From Streptomyces narbonensis (GTDB lineage: Bacteria; Actinomycetota; Actinomycetes; Streptomycetales; Streptomycetaceae): 64,000 nt of DNA. Under the pieces are notes generated by a model. That model was given only the letters and a program-made list of their open reading frames with translations. It was not told the origin of the DNA and made no database searches. A program made the position numbers and the translations under genes. Below, one piece after another: positions 24,715 through 34,166 of the stretch (position 1 is its first letter; every line of letters starts with the position of its first letter). The DNA lies in the NCBI RefSeq assembly GCF_014649015.1, contig NZ_BMSF01000020.1, forward strand, positions 53,962 to 117,961, written 5' to 3'.

Positions 24715-26217
24715 ATGTTCTTCACCTACCTCCGGCGCGAGCTGCGCCGCCGCAGAAAGGCGGCGCTCGTCGTCGCCTCCGGGCTCGCGCTCGGGATCGC
24801 GCTGGTCATCGTCGTCAACTCCGTCTCCTCCGGCATGAAGGTCGCCCAGGGCAAGGTGCTGGAGTCCCTGTACGGACTCGGTACGGACCTGACGGTGACC
24901 AAGGCCCGGGACCAACTCCAGGAGGGTGCCCGGCCGCAGCGGCCCCGGTTCGCGTTCGAGGGCCAGGAGGAGGGGGAGGAGAAGCAGAGCAGCGACCGCC
25001 TGATGGTCCAGGGTTTCGAGACCCTCGCGGACTCCACCGTCGCCACCGTCGCGAAGCAGCAGGGCGTCGACCGGGCGGTGGGCGGCCTGAGCCTCGTCAA
25101 CCTCAAGATCGACGGCGAGTTCACGCGCGGCCGGATCCAGCGCGGTGAGCAGCAGCCCGGCCAGCCGGGGCAGCCCGCGCAGCCGGGCGAGGCCACCGGC
25201 GGAGGCCCGGGCGGGCCCGGTGACACGGTCACCGGCGGCGGCGCGGCCTTCGACGTCAACTCCTTCACGCTCTACGGCACCGACGTCACGGCCCCCGACC
25301 TCGGCCCCCTCACCACCTCCACCGTCTCCACGGGCCGCACCTTCGAGACCACCGAGACCGACGCGAAGGTCGTCGTCCTCGACAGCGCCTACGCCCGGCA
25401 GGAGGGGCTCACGGTCGGCGGGAAGCTGACGGTCAAGGGCGTGTCGTTCGAGATCATCGGGATCGTGACCGCCGACAGCGGACAGTCCGCGGCCCAGGTC
25501 TACCTGCCCCTGAAGCAGGCGCAGACGCTCTCCGCCTCCACCGGCAAGATCACCACGATCTATGTGAAGGCCACCGACTCGACCAAGATCGAGGCGGTCA
25601 AGACGGCCATCCAGAAGAACGTCACCGGCACGACCGTCACCACCTCGGCCGACCTCGCCCAGACGGTCTCCGGCTCCCTGGACACCGCCGCGAACCTCGC
25701 CTCCACCATGGGTAAGTGGCTCTCGTACGCGGTGCTCCTCGCCGCGGTCCTCGTCGCCGGCCTGCTCACCTCCTCGGCGGTCGGCCGCCGCGTCCGCGAG
25801 TTCGGCACGCTCAAGGCGCTCGGCTGGACGAGCGGCAGGGTCACCCGCCAGGTAGTCGGCGAGGCCCTCGTCAACGGCGTCGTCGGCGGCGCCCTCGGCA
25901 TCGCGGCCGGCCTCGCCGGAGCCTACGCGGTGACGGCCGTCAGCCCGAACCTCACCGCCGAACTCGGCGCGAGCGTCGGCGGCTTCGGCGGGCGGGGCGG
26001 CGGCGGGATGGTCTTCGGCGGCGCCGCGGTCGGCCCCGGCGGAGCCCGTACGGCCGTGGGCAAGACCATCGACATCGCCCTTACGGCCCCCGTCGGCCTC
26101 GCCACCGTCGGCCTCGCCGTGCTCCTGGCCCTCGGCGGCGGTCTCGTCGCGGGCGGCTTCGGCGCGTGGCGTGCCTCGCGCCTGCGCCCCGCCGACGCCC
26201 TGCGCCGCGTCGAGTAG
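24715..26217 (+). CDS. FtsX-like ABC transporter permease (MacB/LolE type)
   Basis: 500 aa membrane protein. A first transmembrane helix at about residues 15-38 (AALVVASGLALGIALVIVVNS) is followed by a large MacB-like extracytoplasmic domain (about 40-330). That domain contains an acidic/Gln-Pro-Gly-rich insert (QPGQPGQPAQPGEATGG). Three further helices at about 335-360, 385-415 and 460-485 form the FtsX core, with the family stretch REFGTLKALGWTSGRVTRQVVGEALVNG between them. It forms an exporter with the ATPase encoded 40 bp downstream. Cargo unknown; peptide, lipid or lipoprotein export and antimicrobial resistance are all possible. Confidence 0.92.
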   Translation: MFFTYLRRELRRRRKAALVVASGLALGIALVIVVNSVSSGMKVAQGKVLESLYGLGTDLTVTKARDQLQEGARPQRPRFAFEGQEEGEEKQSSDRLMVQGFETLADSTVATVAKQQGVDRAVGGLSLVNLKIDGEFTRGRIQRGEQQPGQPGQPAQPGEATGGGPGGPGDTVTGGGAAFDVNSFTLYGTDVTAPDLGPLTTSTVSTGRTFETTETDAKVVVLDSAYARQEGLTVGGKLTVKGVSFEIIGIVTADSGQSAAQVYLPLKQAQTLSASTGKITTIYVKATDSTKIEAVKTAIQKNVTGTTVTTSADLAQTVSGSLDTAANLASTMGKWLSYAVLLAAVLVAGLLTSSAVGRRVREFGTLKALGWTSGRVTRQVVGEALVNGVVGGALGIAAGLAGAYAVTAVSPNLTAELGASVGGFGGRGGGGMVFGGAAVGPGGARTAVGKTIDIALTAPVGLATVGLAVLLALGGGLVAGGFGAWRASRLRPADALRRVE

Positions 26218-26257
26218 CCACCCCCCCGCACGCACCACCCGACACAGGAGCCACACC

Positions 26258-26944
<687 letters not shown>

Positions 26945-26995
26945 GCGGTTGATCGGTGGGTGAGGGGCTGAGACGGGGATCACCCCACCGTCATG

Positions 26996-27016
26996 GTGTT
27001 CGGCATTGCCGAACAC
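26996..27016. promoter_or_regulatory. 21-bp palindrome upstream of the lipase gene
   Basis: Arms GTGTTCGGCA and TGCCGAACAC are separated by a single T and match perfectly. It lies 100 bp before the lipase start. Symmetry, length and lack of a T-rich tail favour a repressor operator over a terminator, but it also could terminate the exporter operon. Confidence 0.6.
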
Positions 27017-27116
27017 CCTTACGGTGTCCGGGCGCCGGCAGTCCGGAGTGCGCCTCACCAATCCCCAAGCCATGCGGTACGAGTCTCGAGTTCCGCATCA
27101 TGAGTCAGGAGCCGCG

Positions 27117-27989
27117 ATGTTCACCTTCACCTCCCGGGACGGGATCGCCATCCACGTCCACACGTGGCTCCCCGAGGGGAACGCGCGGGGCGTCGTGCAG
27201 ATCGCGCACGGCATGGGCGAGCACGCCGCCCGGTACGCCCCGCTCGCCGAGCACCTCACCGGCCTCGGCTTCGTCGTCTACGCGGGCGACCACCGGGGCC
27301 ACGGACTCTCGATGCACGCGGGCGCGGGCCATTTCGGCGAGAACGGCTGGAACCTCCTCGTCGAGGACATCGCCGCCCTCACCCGGATCGCCCGGGACCG
27401 GCACCCCGGGGTGCCGGTGATCCTGCTGGGGCACAGCATGGGCTCCTTCGCCGCCCAGCAGTACCTCCTCGACCACTCCTCCCTCGTCGACGGCGTCGCC
27501 CTCTCCGGTACGACGGCCGTGGACGGGCTCCTCACGGGACTCGCGGAGGCGGCCCGGCAGGCCGCGGAGGCGGGCGTCGAGGGAGGCGATGTCTTCGACG
27601 CCTTCAACGCCGCCTTCGCGCCCAACCGCACGGACGCGGACTGGCTCAGCCGCGACGAGAAGCAGGTCGACGCGTACCTCGCCGACCCGCTGTGCGGCTT
27701 CGCCGCCGACGACCGGGGGATGGCCGACATGGGGGCCGCGGCGGGCCGGCTCGCCGCGCCCGAGGGCATCCCGGCGGGCCTGCCCGTCTACGTCCTCGTC
27801 GGCGACCACGACCCGCTCAACGCCCGCCTCGCCCTCTCCGACCTGCTGGTCGCCCGCTACCGCGAGGCCGGGCTCACCGATCTCACGTACCGCAGCTACG
27901 AGGGCGCCCGTCACGAGGTCCTCAACGAGACCAACCGGGACGAGGTCGTCGCCGACCTCACCGCCTGGATCGAACGCGTGGCGGGCTGA
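27117..27989 (+). CDS. Alpha/beta hydrolase, monoacylglycerol lipase / lysophospholipase type
   Basis: 290 aa cytoplasmic hydrolase of the serine aminopeptidase S33 (Hydrolase_4) group. The oxyanion region is VVQIAHGMGEHAARYAPLAE, the cap-side motif is YAGDHRGHGLS, the nucleophile elbow is LLGHSMGSFAAQQ (Ser in GHSMG at about residue 106), the acid is in VLVGDHDPLN and the base His in YEGARHEVLNE. It probably hydrolyses monoglycerides or lysophospholipids. SD CAGGAG precedes the ATG at 27117. Likely controlled by the 21-bp palindrome upstream. Confidence 0.92.
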   Translation: MFTFTSRDGIAIHVHTWLPEGNARGVVQIAHGMGEHAARYAPLAEHLTGLGFVVYAGDHRGHGLSMHAGAGHFGENGWNLLVEDIAALTRIARDRHPGVPVILLGHSMGSFAAQQYLLDHSSLVDGVALSGTTAVDGLLTGLAEAARQAAEAGVEGGDVFDAFNAAFAPNRTDADWLSRDEKQVDAYLADPLCGFAADDRGMADMGAAAGRLAAPEGIPAGLPVYVLVGDHDPLNARLALSDLLVARYREAGLTDLTYRSYEGARHEVLNETNRDEVVADLTAWIERVAG

Positions 27990-28014
27990 CCCCTCTCCCT
28001 CCGCGTACAGCCGT

Positions 28015-29118
28015 CTATACGCGCACGCCGTGGCCGCGAAGATAGGCCAGCGGGTCGACGTCCGAGCCGAAGTACGGCGTGGTCCGCACCTCGAAGTGGA
28101 GGTGCGGACCCGTCACCCGCCCCGTCCTCCCGGACCGCGCGATCCGTCGGCCGGTGGACACGCTCTGCCCGGGGGACACGTCGATCCGCGAGAGATGGGC
28201 GTACTGGGTGTAGCGGCCGTCGGGGTGCCGGATCACCACCTCGTAGCCGTACGAGCGGCTGTACTGTGCCGTCACCACGCGCCCCGGACCGACCGAGCGG
28301 ACCGTCGTCCCCGTCGGGACCGCGAAGTCCTGGCCCGTGTGGTAGCCCCTCGACCAGGCACCCGGCTGCCCGTAGTACCCCGTGAAGACGTACGAGGAGA
28401 CCGGCACCGTCCAGCTCCGCGAGGACGGAGTGGCCGGGGCGGTGGGTCCGGTCGGCTTCGAGGTGTTCCCCGAGGTGCCGGTCCGCTGCTCGTACGTGGA
28501 CCTGTGGCTGGTCCAGTACCAGTGGCCGCGGGACTTGTACCAGTAGACGCGGTCCTGGGCGTCCCAGCCCTGCCGCCCCCGGAAGACGGGCCCGCCGGTA
28601 CGGCCCCCGCCGCCGGCGGCGGTCTGCTTCCCGCCGCCTCCGGAACCGCTGCGGCCCGTGCGCTGGACGTACGTGGAGTGGTGGCTGGTCCAGCGCCACT
28701 CGCCCGCCGCGTTCCGGAACCAGTACTTCGAGCCGTCCCAGCCGGCGTGGGCAGGGGCCGGCTCGGCGAGCGCCGTGCCACTTCCCGCCCCCACCAGGGC
28801 GACCGCGCCGACGGTCGCGACGACGGCACGGCGTACCCCTTGCAGGGCCGCCGCACCGGAGCGCACGCCGTCCGTGCCCAGGCTCCGGGCGGCCTGGGCG
28901 CAGCCCGCGCAGGCGCAGCCGAGCGGTATCTCGTCGGTGAAACCGGGCGCGGCGAGCTCGGAGGCCGAGCGCTCGGAGGAGGTGAGCCCGGGGGCGGTGA
29001 GCGGGGAGGAGGTGAGCTCGGGGGTGGTGAGCGCGGAGGAGGTGAGCTCGGAGGAGGTGAGCTCGGGGGTGGTGAGCTTGGGTGCGGTGACTCCGGGGGT
29101 GTTCACGGTCCTTGTCAC
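28015..29118 (-). CDS. M23 family peptidoglycan endopeptidase with tandem W-rich repeats
   Basis: Secreted zinc endopeptidase. The LytM domain at the C-terminus has H260 and D264 (GYHTGQDFAVP) and HLHFE (H339, H341). Before it are two copies of a Trp/Tyr motif ending WTSHxSTYxQRTG (residues about 126-155 and 184-214). A hydrophobic signal-like segment ends in LAEPAPAHA (about 125) but is preceded by about 85 residues rich in LTSS/LTTP repeats. The GTG at 29118 overlaps the SPFH stop and gives 367 aa; a GTG at residue 85 (VRSGAAALQG) would give a normal signal peptide, so the start is uncertain. Confidence 0.82.
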   Translation of the reverse strand: MTRTVNTPGVTAPKLTTPELTSSELTSSALTTPELTSSPLTAPGLTSSERSASELAAPGFTDEIPLGCACAGCAQAARSLGTDGVRSGAAALQGVRRAVVATVGAVALVGAGSGTALAEPAPAHAGWDGSKYWFRNAAGEWRWTSHHSTYVQRTGRSGSGGGGKQTAAGGGGRTGGPVFRGRQGWDAQDRVYWYKSRGHWYWTSHRSTYEQRTGTSGNTSKPTGPTAPATPSSRSWTVPVSSYVFTGYYGQPGAWSRGYHTGQDFAVPTGTTVRSVGPGRVVTAQYSRSYGYEVVIRHPDGRYTQYAHLSRIDVSPGQSVSTGRRIARSGRTGRVTGPHLHFEVRTTPYFGSDVDPLAYLRGHGVRV

Positions 29119-30353
29119 TCCTGATCCTTGGGGGCCGGCCCGCCACGCCGGGTGTAGAAGGCCACGGTCAAGTCCTTCACCAGGGCCTGGCGTTCGAAGT
29201 CGTCGAGTGCGACGAGTCCGCGGGTGGTCAGCCGGGTGACCGTGTCGTCCACGGCGTCGATGACGCCGGTCAGGACGGTGTCCCGGTGCTTGGCGTCCAG
29301 CGCCGCGATCTGCCGCCGCTGCATCGCGGCGGCCACCTCGGGTGCGTACTCGATGCGCGTCGGCTGGGCGGAGAAGACCGCGATGCCGACCGGCCGGCAC
29401 TCGGCCGCGAGCATGCGGGTGAGGGCGTCGCCGACGGCCTCGGCGTTCCGCAGGGTCGGCACGTCACCCCGGAAGGCGTCGGCGGGCAGTTGGGAGAGGA
29501 CCCGCGCGGCTGCCGCCTCCACCTGCTCCCGCAGATAGCCGAGATGGTCGTCGACGGCGTAGAGCGCCCGGGCGGTGTCCCGTACCGTCCAGACCACCAG
29601 GACCACCACGCGCAGCGCCGAACCCTCGGAGTCGACGACGGAGATCGGTTCGCTGCGCCAGTGCCGCAGCCTGACGTCGATCCGGCGGCGCAGGACGAAC
29701 GGGCTGACCCAGGCGAGGCCGGTGCGCTGCACGGTGCCGCGGTAGCGGCCGAAGAGCGACAGCACCCAGGCGGAGCCCGTGCGTCCGCGCGTCAGGCCGC
29801 CGAAGGCGACGACGGTGACGACGGCGCAGCCGGCGAGCGCGGCCCACTGCCAGGGCAGCAGCTGCGCGCCGGTCAGGGGGCGGCTCCGCCACAGCGTCGC
29901 CACGGCCCCGGCGAGCGCGGTGAGGCCGGCGAGCACGGCGAGCCAGCCGGGGACGGCGGGCCCGCGGCGCTCGACGAGGCCGGGGTCGGGATCGGAGGGC
30001 GGCGGCCGTCGGGAGACGGCGACCGGTGGGACGGACTGCGGCGACTGCGGCGACAGGGGAGACAGCGGGGGCTCCGGCGACCGGGGGGACAGCGAGGACT
30101 GCCTGGCGTGCCCGGGCCGCCGTACGGACGTGATCCCGTCGGCTCGTAGCCCGGGCTCCGGGAGCTCTGCGGACTCTGCCGGCTGTACCCATGCTGCTGG
30201 TTCTGTCAGTTCTGCCGCCTCCGGCCGGTGGTCGGGCCTGAGCAGGGTGCCGGTCGGTCGCGCGGAATCCGACCGGAAGAGGTCGTCCATGGGTATGGCG
30301 TCGGGGTGACGACGCACTCGGACGGGCAGGGGCCGCTTCTGTGGCTCGGTCAT
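29115..30353 (-). CDS. SPFH domain (stomatin/flotillin-like) membrane protein
   Basis: 412 aa. Residues 1-140 are cytoplasmic and Pro/Ser-rich, followed by two membrane segments (about 147-165 and 175-195) and an SPFH/band 7 domain. That domain includes GLAWVSPFVLRRRIDVRLRHWRSEPISVVDSEGSALRVVVLVVWTVRD and the helical AAMQRRQIAALDAKHRDTVL region. Such proteins scaffold membrane complexes and proteases. The chosen ATG has GAAGGG upstream; a GTG 12 codons earlier is in frame. The stop is overlapped by the peptidase GTG, tying it to cell-wall work. Confidence 0.9.
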   Translation of the reverse strand: MTEPQKRPLPVRVRRHPDAIPMDDLFRSDSARPTGTLLRPDHRPEAAELTEPAAWVQPAESAELPEPGLRADGITSVRRPGHARQSSLSPRSPEPPLSPLSPQSPQSVPPVAVSRRPPPSDPDPGLVERRGPAVPGWLAVLAGLTALAGAVATLWRSRPLTGAQLLPWQWAALAGCAVVTVVAFGGLTRGRTGSAWVLSLFGRYRGTVQRTGLAWVSPFVLRRRIDVRLRHWRSEPISVVDSEGSALRVVVLVVWTVRDTARALYAVDDHLGYLREQVEAAAARVLSQLPADAFRGDVPTLRNAEAVGDALTRMLAAECRPVGIAVFSAQPTRIEYAPEVAAAMQRRQIAALDAKHRDTVLTGVIDAVDDTVTRLTTRGLVALDDFERQALVKDLTVAFYTRRGGPAPKDQE

Positions 30354-30518
30354 GAGGCCCTTCCGGCCGTCGTCCGGAGATGACGGCACGTCGGATGATC
30401 TTCGGAGACCATCGCCACAGGGGTGAATGTCCGAAATGCCGCGACGAAAGTCCCGAATGCCGGGGTCTTTGGTCCCTTGGCCAAGGGTTCACGGTGGGCG
30501 GTTGTCAGTGGCGGCGCC

Positions 30519-30524
30519 TACCGT
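30519..30524 (+). promoter_or_regulatory. -10 box TACCGT, probable leaderless start
   Basis: TACCGT ends 6 bp before the ATG at 30531; no ribosome binding site is present. Confidence 0.4.
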
Positions 30525-30530
30525 TTTCGT

Positions 30531-31007
30531 ATGACGACGACGAGCGGTGGGGGAACGTTCGAGGTGGCGACGGGTGACGGTCCGCCGCTGCCCGCGGCCG
30601 AGGCCGAGCAGCGCTCGCGGGAGGTCCGGGCGGCCCGGGACGGGCTGCTCCAGATCCGGCGACTGACGAACGGTCAGGCGGGCGACCCGAAGGCGGTGCC
30701 CGCCGAGTGGGAGCGTGGCAGACCGGTCCGCGCGGTGGCCCTGGCCCTGGAGGCCGGCGGGCTCGCCCCCTCGTCCGTCGACGCCTCGGGCGCGCGCGTC
30801 GCCACCGGCTACCGGGTCAGGGCGGGGGACCGGCCGGCCAGGGCCGTGGTGGAGTGGCTGGGCCCACCGGGCTCGGGCGCCGCCCAGGAGGAACCGGAGG
30901 CGCTGGCCTCCTGCATGGCAGCGCTCACCCGCCTGGGCTGGGACGCGCTGCTGTACCGGGGGCCCCGAGGGCGCCGCTTCCTGGAGGTGGAGCCCATGAC
31001 TCCCTGA
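30531..31007 (+). CDS. Conserved hypothetical protein
   Basis: 158 aa, soluble, mixed alpha/beta, no membrane segment or signal. The coding pattern is typical (high GC3). Residues about 35-50 (SREVRAARDGLLQIRRLTNG) are helical and the C-terminus (LTRLGWDALLYRGPRGRRFLEVE) is beta-rich. I do not recognise a family. Probably leaderless (see -10 box). It stands alone between divergent and decayed genes. Confidence 0.7.
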   Translation: MTTTSGGGTFEVATGDGPPLPAAEAEQRSREVRAARDGLLQIRRLTNGQAGDPKAVPAEWERGRPVRAVALALEAGGLAPSSVDASGARVATGYRVRAGDRPARAVVEWLGPPGSGAAQEEPEALASCMAALTRLGWDALLYRGPRGRRFLEVEPMTP

Positions 31008-31021
31008 CGGGAGCGGATGCG

Positions 31022-31612
31022 CTACCTGCCCGTGCTGCAGCCGAGCGCCTCAAGGATGTGGGGCACCAGGCCGCCGCTCCCAGGAGAGCGTCGGCCTCGG
31101 GCGTGCCTCCGTACCGGAAGCGCGGGGAGGGCGTGGCCGGGCCCTTCCCCGGAAGGCGTGGCCGATGGCCGGCGCAGTGATGGGTGATCAGTCGCACCGC
31201 GGCACCGGCCGAGCGCCTGCGCTCCGCCAACCGTTCGGCGAAAGGCAGGGACGGCCACATCGCGTCGTCGCCGCCCGCGACGAGCAGGAGTTCAGCCCTG
31301 GCCTTCTCCACGGGTATCTCCGCGGGGGCGGCCGGACGGGCGAACGTCCTCTCGCTGAGCTCGTACCATCCGCGGAGGGCGACCGGACCGTCCGACGGTG
31401 GTGCGGCCGTCCAGGAGTCGTCCATCGGCACGAAGGGGAGCGGCTCTTCCCACCAGGTCCAGGACGACGGATACGGCTGCCCTTCGCCGTCGTGGCCCGG
31501 CGGCGCTGGAGCCCGCCAGGACCAGCACGCCGACGTCCGTACCGGCGGCGGGAGCGACCAGGAGGCCTTCCCACGGATCCGTCAGCTCACGCTCTGTCGG
31601 TTCCACGCGCAC
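31022..31612 (-). pseudogene. Decayed acyl-CoA thioester hydrolase (BAAT C-terminal) family gene
   Basis: Reading leftward from a GTG near 31612, the N-terminus of a BAAT-type hydrolase is clear (VEPTERELTDPWEGLLVAPA then GVLVLAGSS). At about 31500 the sequence jumps to the post-nucleophile part in another frame (GEGQPYPSSWTWWEEPLPFV, then LLLVAGGDDAMWPSLPFAERL and GGTPEADALLGAAAW). The middle, including the GxSxG nucleophile, is missing. A further frame change near 31065 separates the final PHILEALG. The deletion plus frameshifts show that this is not a working enzyme. Confidence 0.8.
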
Positions 31613-31711
31613 TCCCCGAGCCCCTTCGTCCCCTGTGCTGCCCCGGCAGTTGTCCCCGCGCCGGCGAAGACCTTGAAGGAGGACCGGAGACGGCATGCCA
31701 GAATCCACCGC

Positions 31712-32740
31712 ATGTCGATTCGTTACCCAGCCCCCCTGCGCCCCGGCGACCGCATAGGTGTCACCTCCCCTTCCAGCGGTGTGCGGAAGGAGATGCGGGC
31801 GCGCCTCGATGTCGCGGTCCGCGACGTGGAGGCACGGGGGTACGAAGTGGTGGTGGGCGACTGCATGGACGGGGACGGTCACGTCAGCGCGCCCGTCGCC
31901 GACCGCGCGGCCGAGCTGATGGCGATGCTGACGGACCCGGGCATCAGGGCCGTGGTGCCGCCGTGGGGCGGCGAGACCGCGATCGACCTGCTGCCGCATC
32001 TCGACTGGGACCGGCTGCGGGAGGCCGAGCCGACCTGGCTCGTCGGGTTCTCCGACATGTCGACCGTCATGACGCCACTGACGCTCCTCACGGGTACGGC
32101 CACCGTGCACGGCAACAACCTTATGGACACGCCCTACCGCGCGCCGGAGGGGCTCCTGTCCTGGCTCGACATCGTCGGCGCTCCCCAGGGCCACCGGTTC
32201 ACACAGGTTCCGCCGAACCGCCACCGGGCCGCCGGATGGGACGACTACGTCGCGCACCCCGAGGTACGGGAGTTCACTCTCGACACACCCGGCGGGTGGA
32301 CCCGGCTGGACGGCGACGGGGACGTGGAGGCCGAGGGGCGCCTCATCGGGGGCTGCATCGAGACGCTGTGCAACCTCACCGGAACGCCCTACCTGGACAC
32401 CTCGGGTTTCGCCCGGGCCTCGGCCCCCGAAGGACTCCTCGTCTACGTCGAGGCGTGCGGCGAGGACGCGTTCGCCATCTGCCGGTACCTGCACGGCATG
32501 CGGATGGCGGGCTTCTTCGACGAGGCGAACGCCGTCCTCGTCGGCCGGACCCCGGCCCCCGGGCGCGACTCTCTCAGCCAGCACGAGGCCGTGCTCGAAG
32601 CGCTCGCCCCGCTCAACGTGCCGATCATCGCCGACGTCGAGTGCGGGCACGTGGTGCCCTACATGCCGATCGTCAACGGGGCGCGCGGCCGGGTCGTCCA
32701 CACGGCGGCGCGCAGCGAACTGACCCAGTCGCTGGACTGA
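31712..32740 (+). CDS. S66 family peptidase (LD-carboxypeptidase / MccF-like)
   Basis: 342 aa. The S66 fold shows the nucleophile Ser114 in LVGFSDMSTVM, catalytic Glu247 in LLVYVEACGED and His313 in DVECGHVVPYMPI, the expected Ser-Glu-His triad. Family members cleave L,D bonds in recycled muropeptides or, as MccF, detoxify microcin C-like peptidyl-nucleotides. No signal peptide is seen, so it is cytoplasmic. CAGAAT about 7 bp before the ATG could be the -10 box of a leaderless transcript. A strong terminator follows. Confidence 0.92.
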   Translation: MSIRYPAPLRPGDRIGVTSPSSGVRKEMRARLDVAVRDVEARGYEVVVGDCMDGDGHVSAPVADRAAELMAMLTDPGIRAVVPPWGGETAIDLLPHLDWDRLREAEPTWLVGFSDMSTVMTPLTLLTGTATVHGNNLMDTPYRAPEGLLSWLDIVGAPQGHRFTQVPPNRHRAAGWDDYVAHPEVREFTLDTPGGWTRLDGDGDVEAEGRLIGGCIETLCNLTGTPYLDTSGFARASAPEGLLVYVEACGEDAFAICRYLHGMRMAGFFDEANAVLVGRTPAPGRDSLSQHEAVLEALAPLNVPIIADVECGHVVPYMPIVNGARGRVVHTAARSELTQSLD

Positions 32741-32768
32741 GACCCCGGCCGTAGGCACCGGCCTCACG

Positions 32769-32807
32769 CACAGAGGACGCGACCCGTCTCGGGCCGCGTC
32801 CTCTGTG
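32769..32807. terminator. Strong hairpin terminator after S66 peptidase
   Basis: Perfect 13-bp stem (CACAGAGGACGCG with CGCGTCCTCTGTG) and a 13-nt loop between converging genes. Confidence 0.75.
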
Positions 32808-32825
32808 TGCGTACGACGTCGGGCG

Positions 32826-33248
32826 TCAGGCGATCGAGGCGGAGACGATCGCCGAGACCGCGAGATTGCAGGAGGCCGTCACCCACACCGCCGGGTGCGG
32901 CTCCGGGTCGACGAGCGTCGCGCCGAGCTTGCCCGGCGTCACCAGGTCCAGGACGAGGAAGGCGACCGCCATCATCACGAGGCCCAGGAGGCCGAACGCC
33001 GCCGTGGAGACGAGGCCCTTGCCGAAGTTGTCGTACGTCGTCCAGATCGACGTGAAGACGATCCCGCCTATGCCGAGAAGCGCGGAGCTCAGCAGGATCG
33101 CGGCGTTGCGGTTGCGCTCTTCCCAGATCTGCCGGCCGAGCTTCCCGGGCGTCAGCAGATCCACCAGCACGATGCCGAGGATCAGCAGGACCACGCCGAG
33201 GGCGCCGTAGGCACCTGCGCGGCCCAGGCCGTTGACGATGTCGCTCAT
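32826..33248 (-). CDS. DUF350 family membrane protein
   Basis: 140 aa integral membrane protein made of four hydrophobic segments arranged as two similar halves: GALGVVLLILGIVLVDLLTPGKLGRQI and AFGLLGLVMMAVAFLVLDLVTPGKLGATLV both carry the family's LxDLxTPGKLG signature. Function is unknown; in other bacteria DUF350 genes accompany spermidine synthase-like and secretion genes, but none is adjacent here. The ATG at 33248 is chosen over an upstream in-frame start because it begins just before the first hydrophobic segment. Confidence 0.88.
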   Translation of the reverse strand: MSDIVNGLGRAGAYGALGVVLLILGIVLVDLLTPGKLGRQIWEERNRNAAILLSSALLGIGGIVFTSIWTTYDNFGKGLVSTAAFGLLGLVMMAVAFLVLDLVTPGKLGATLVDPEPHPAVWVTASCNLAVSAIVSASIA

Positions 33249-33464
33249 GGGATGCCGGCTCCGAAGGGTTGCGATCACGGGGGATCGGTGGTCAAGGACC
33301 GGCAAAATGTAGCGCACAGGTCAAGTGCGCCCGCCGCCCGCCCGGAAATCGGGCGGACGGCGGGTGTGTGGCGGGTGTGCGGAAGGTGTGCTGCGGGAGG
33401 GTGGCGAGGCGGGAGGCACGGGGGCGAAGAGCCCCGCCGGCCCACCCGGTGCGACAGGGACAGG

Positions 33465-33530
33465 GCGCTCCGTCAGGCCCCCGGCGACAGGGGACAACGC
33501 GCTCCGTCAGGCCCCCGGCGGCAGGTTCTT
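33465..33530. repeat. 34-bp direct duplication at the 3' end of the hdeD-like gene
   Basis: GCGCTCCGTCAGGCCCCCGG occurs twice, 34 bp apart, the second copy spanning the stop codon of the HdeD-family gene. It looks like a recent slip duplication. Confidence 0.65.
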
Positions 33531-34109
33531 GGCGCGCGAGCGGATCATGAAGGCCGTGACGATCTCGACCAGGCCGACCATGATCAGCCAGATGCCGGCG
33601 AGGACGGTGAGGACCGTCACCGACTCCAGGGGCGACACGATGAGCACCACGCCGGCCACCGCGCTCACGACGCCGAGGAAGATCTGCCAGCCGCGGGCCG
33701 GCATCGCGGGGTCGGAGGCCGCGGCCACCGTCTGCGTGATGCCCCGGAAGAGCCAGCCGATGCCGATCCAGAGCGCGAGCAGCAGGGCCGACTGCATCGC
33801 GCCGCGGAAGCAGAACAGGCCGAGCAGGATCGCGAGCGCGCCGCTGATGAAGGCCATGACCCGCAGCGCCGTTGTCGCGTGCGTGCCGAAGGCCGCGACC
33901 AGTTGCATCACGCCGCTGATGAGCAGGTAGAGGCCGAAGAGCACTCCGGCCACGGCCAGGGAGGCGTCCGGCCAGGCGAGCACCATGATGCCCAGGACCG
34001 CCGAGACGAGCCCGGCCACGAGCAGCACCTGCCAGGCGGCGCCGGCCAGGGCGGCGAGCGGACCGGGAGGTACGTCGTGTCGCGCGGATGTGTCATGAGT
34101 CTGTGTCAT
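33507..34109 (-). CDS. HdeD family acid-resistance-type membrane protein (DUF308)
   Basis: 200 aa with six hydrophobic segments in three pairs, the DUF308/HdeD layout: WQVLLVAGLVSAVLGIMVLAWP, AVAGVLFGLYLLISGVMQLV, VMAFISGALAILLGLFCF, LLALWIGIGWLFRGI, ILFGVV-like FLGVVSAVAGVVLIV and VLTVLAGIWLIMVGLVEIV. Short soluble ends. The molecular role is unknown; E. coli HdeD is linked to acid stress. The ATG is preceded by GGTTCC-type sequence with a weak ribosome site. Confidence 0.9.
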   Translation of the reverse strand: MTQTHDTSARHDVPPGPLAALAGAAWQVLLVAGLVSAVLGIMVLAWPDASLAVAGVLFGLYLLISGVMQLVAAFGTHATTALRVMAFISGALAILLGLFCFRGAMQSALLLALWIGIGWLFRGITQTVAAASDPAMPARGWQIFLGVVSAVAGVVLIVSPLESVTVLTVLAGIWLIMVGLVEIVTAFMIRSRAKNLPPGA

Positions 34110-34166
34110 GGAACCTTCGGTCCCTTTCCGTTCGGGGACGTCGGGGGCGCGTCACCGCCCCCGGGG

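Noticed and set aside
26996..27016. Reading the 21-bp palindrome only as a terminator
   Set aside because: A one-base loop and no T-rich tail make an operator more likely, though terminator function cannot be excluded.
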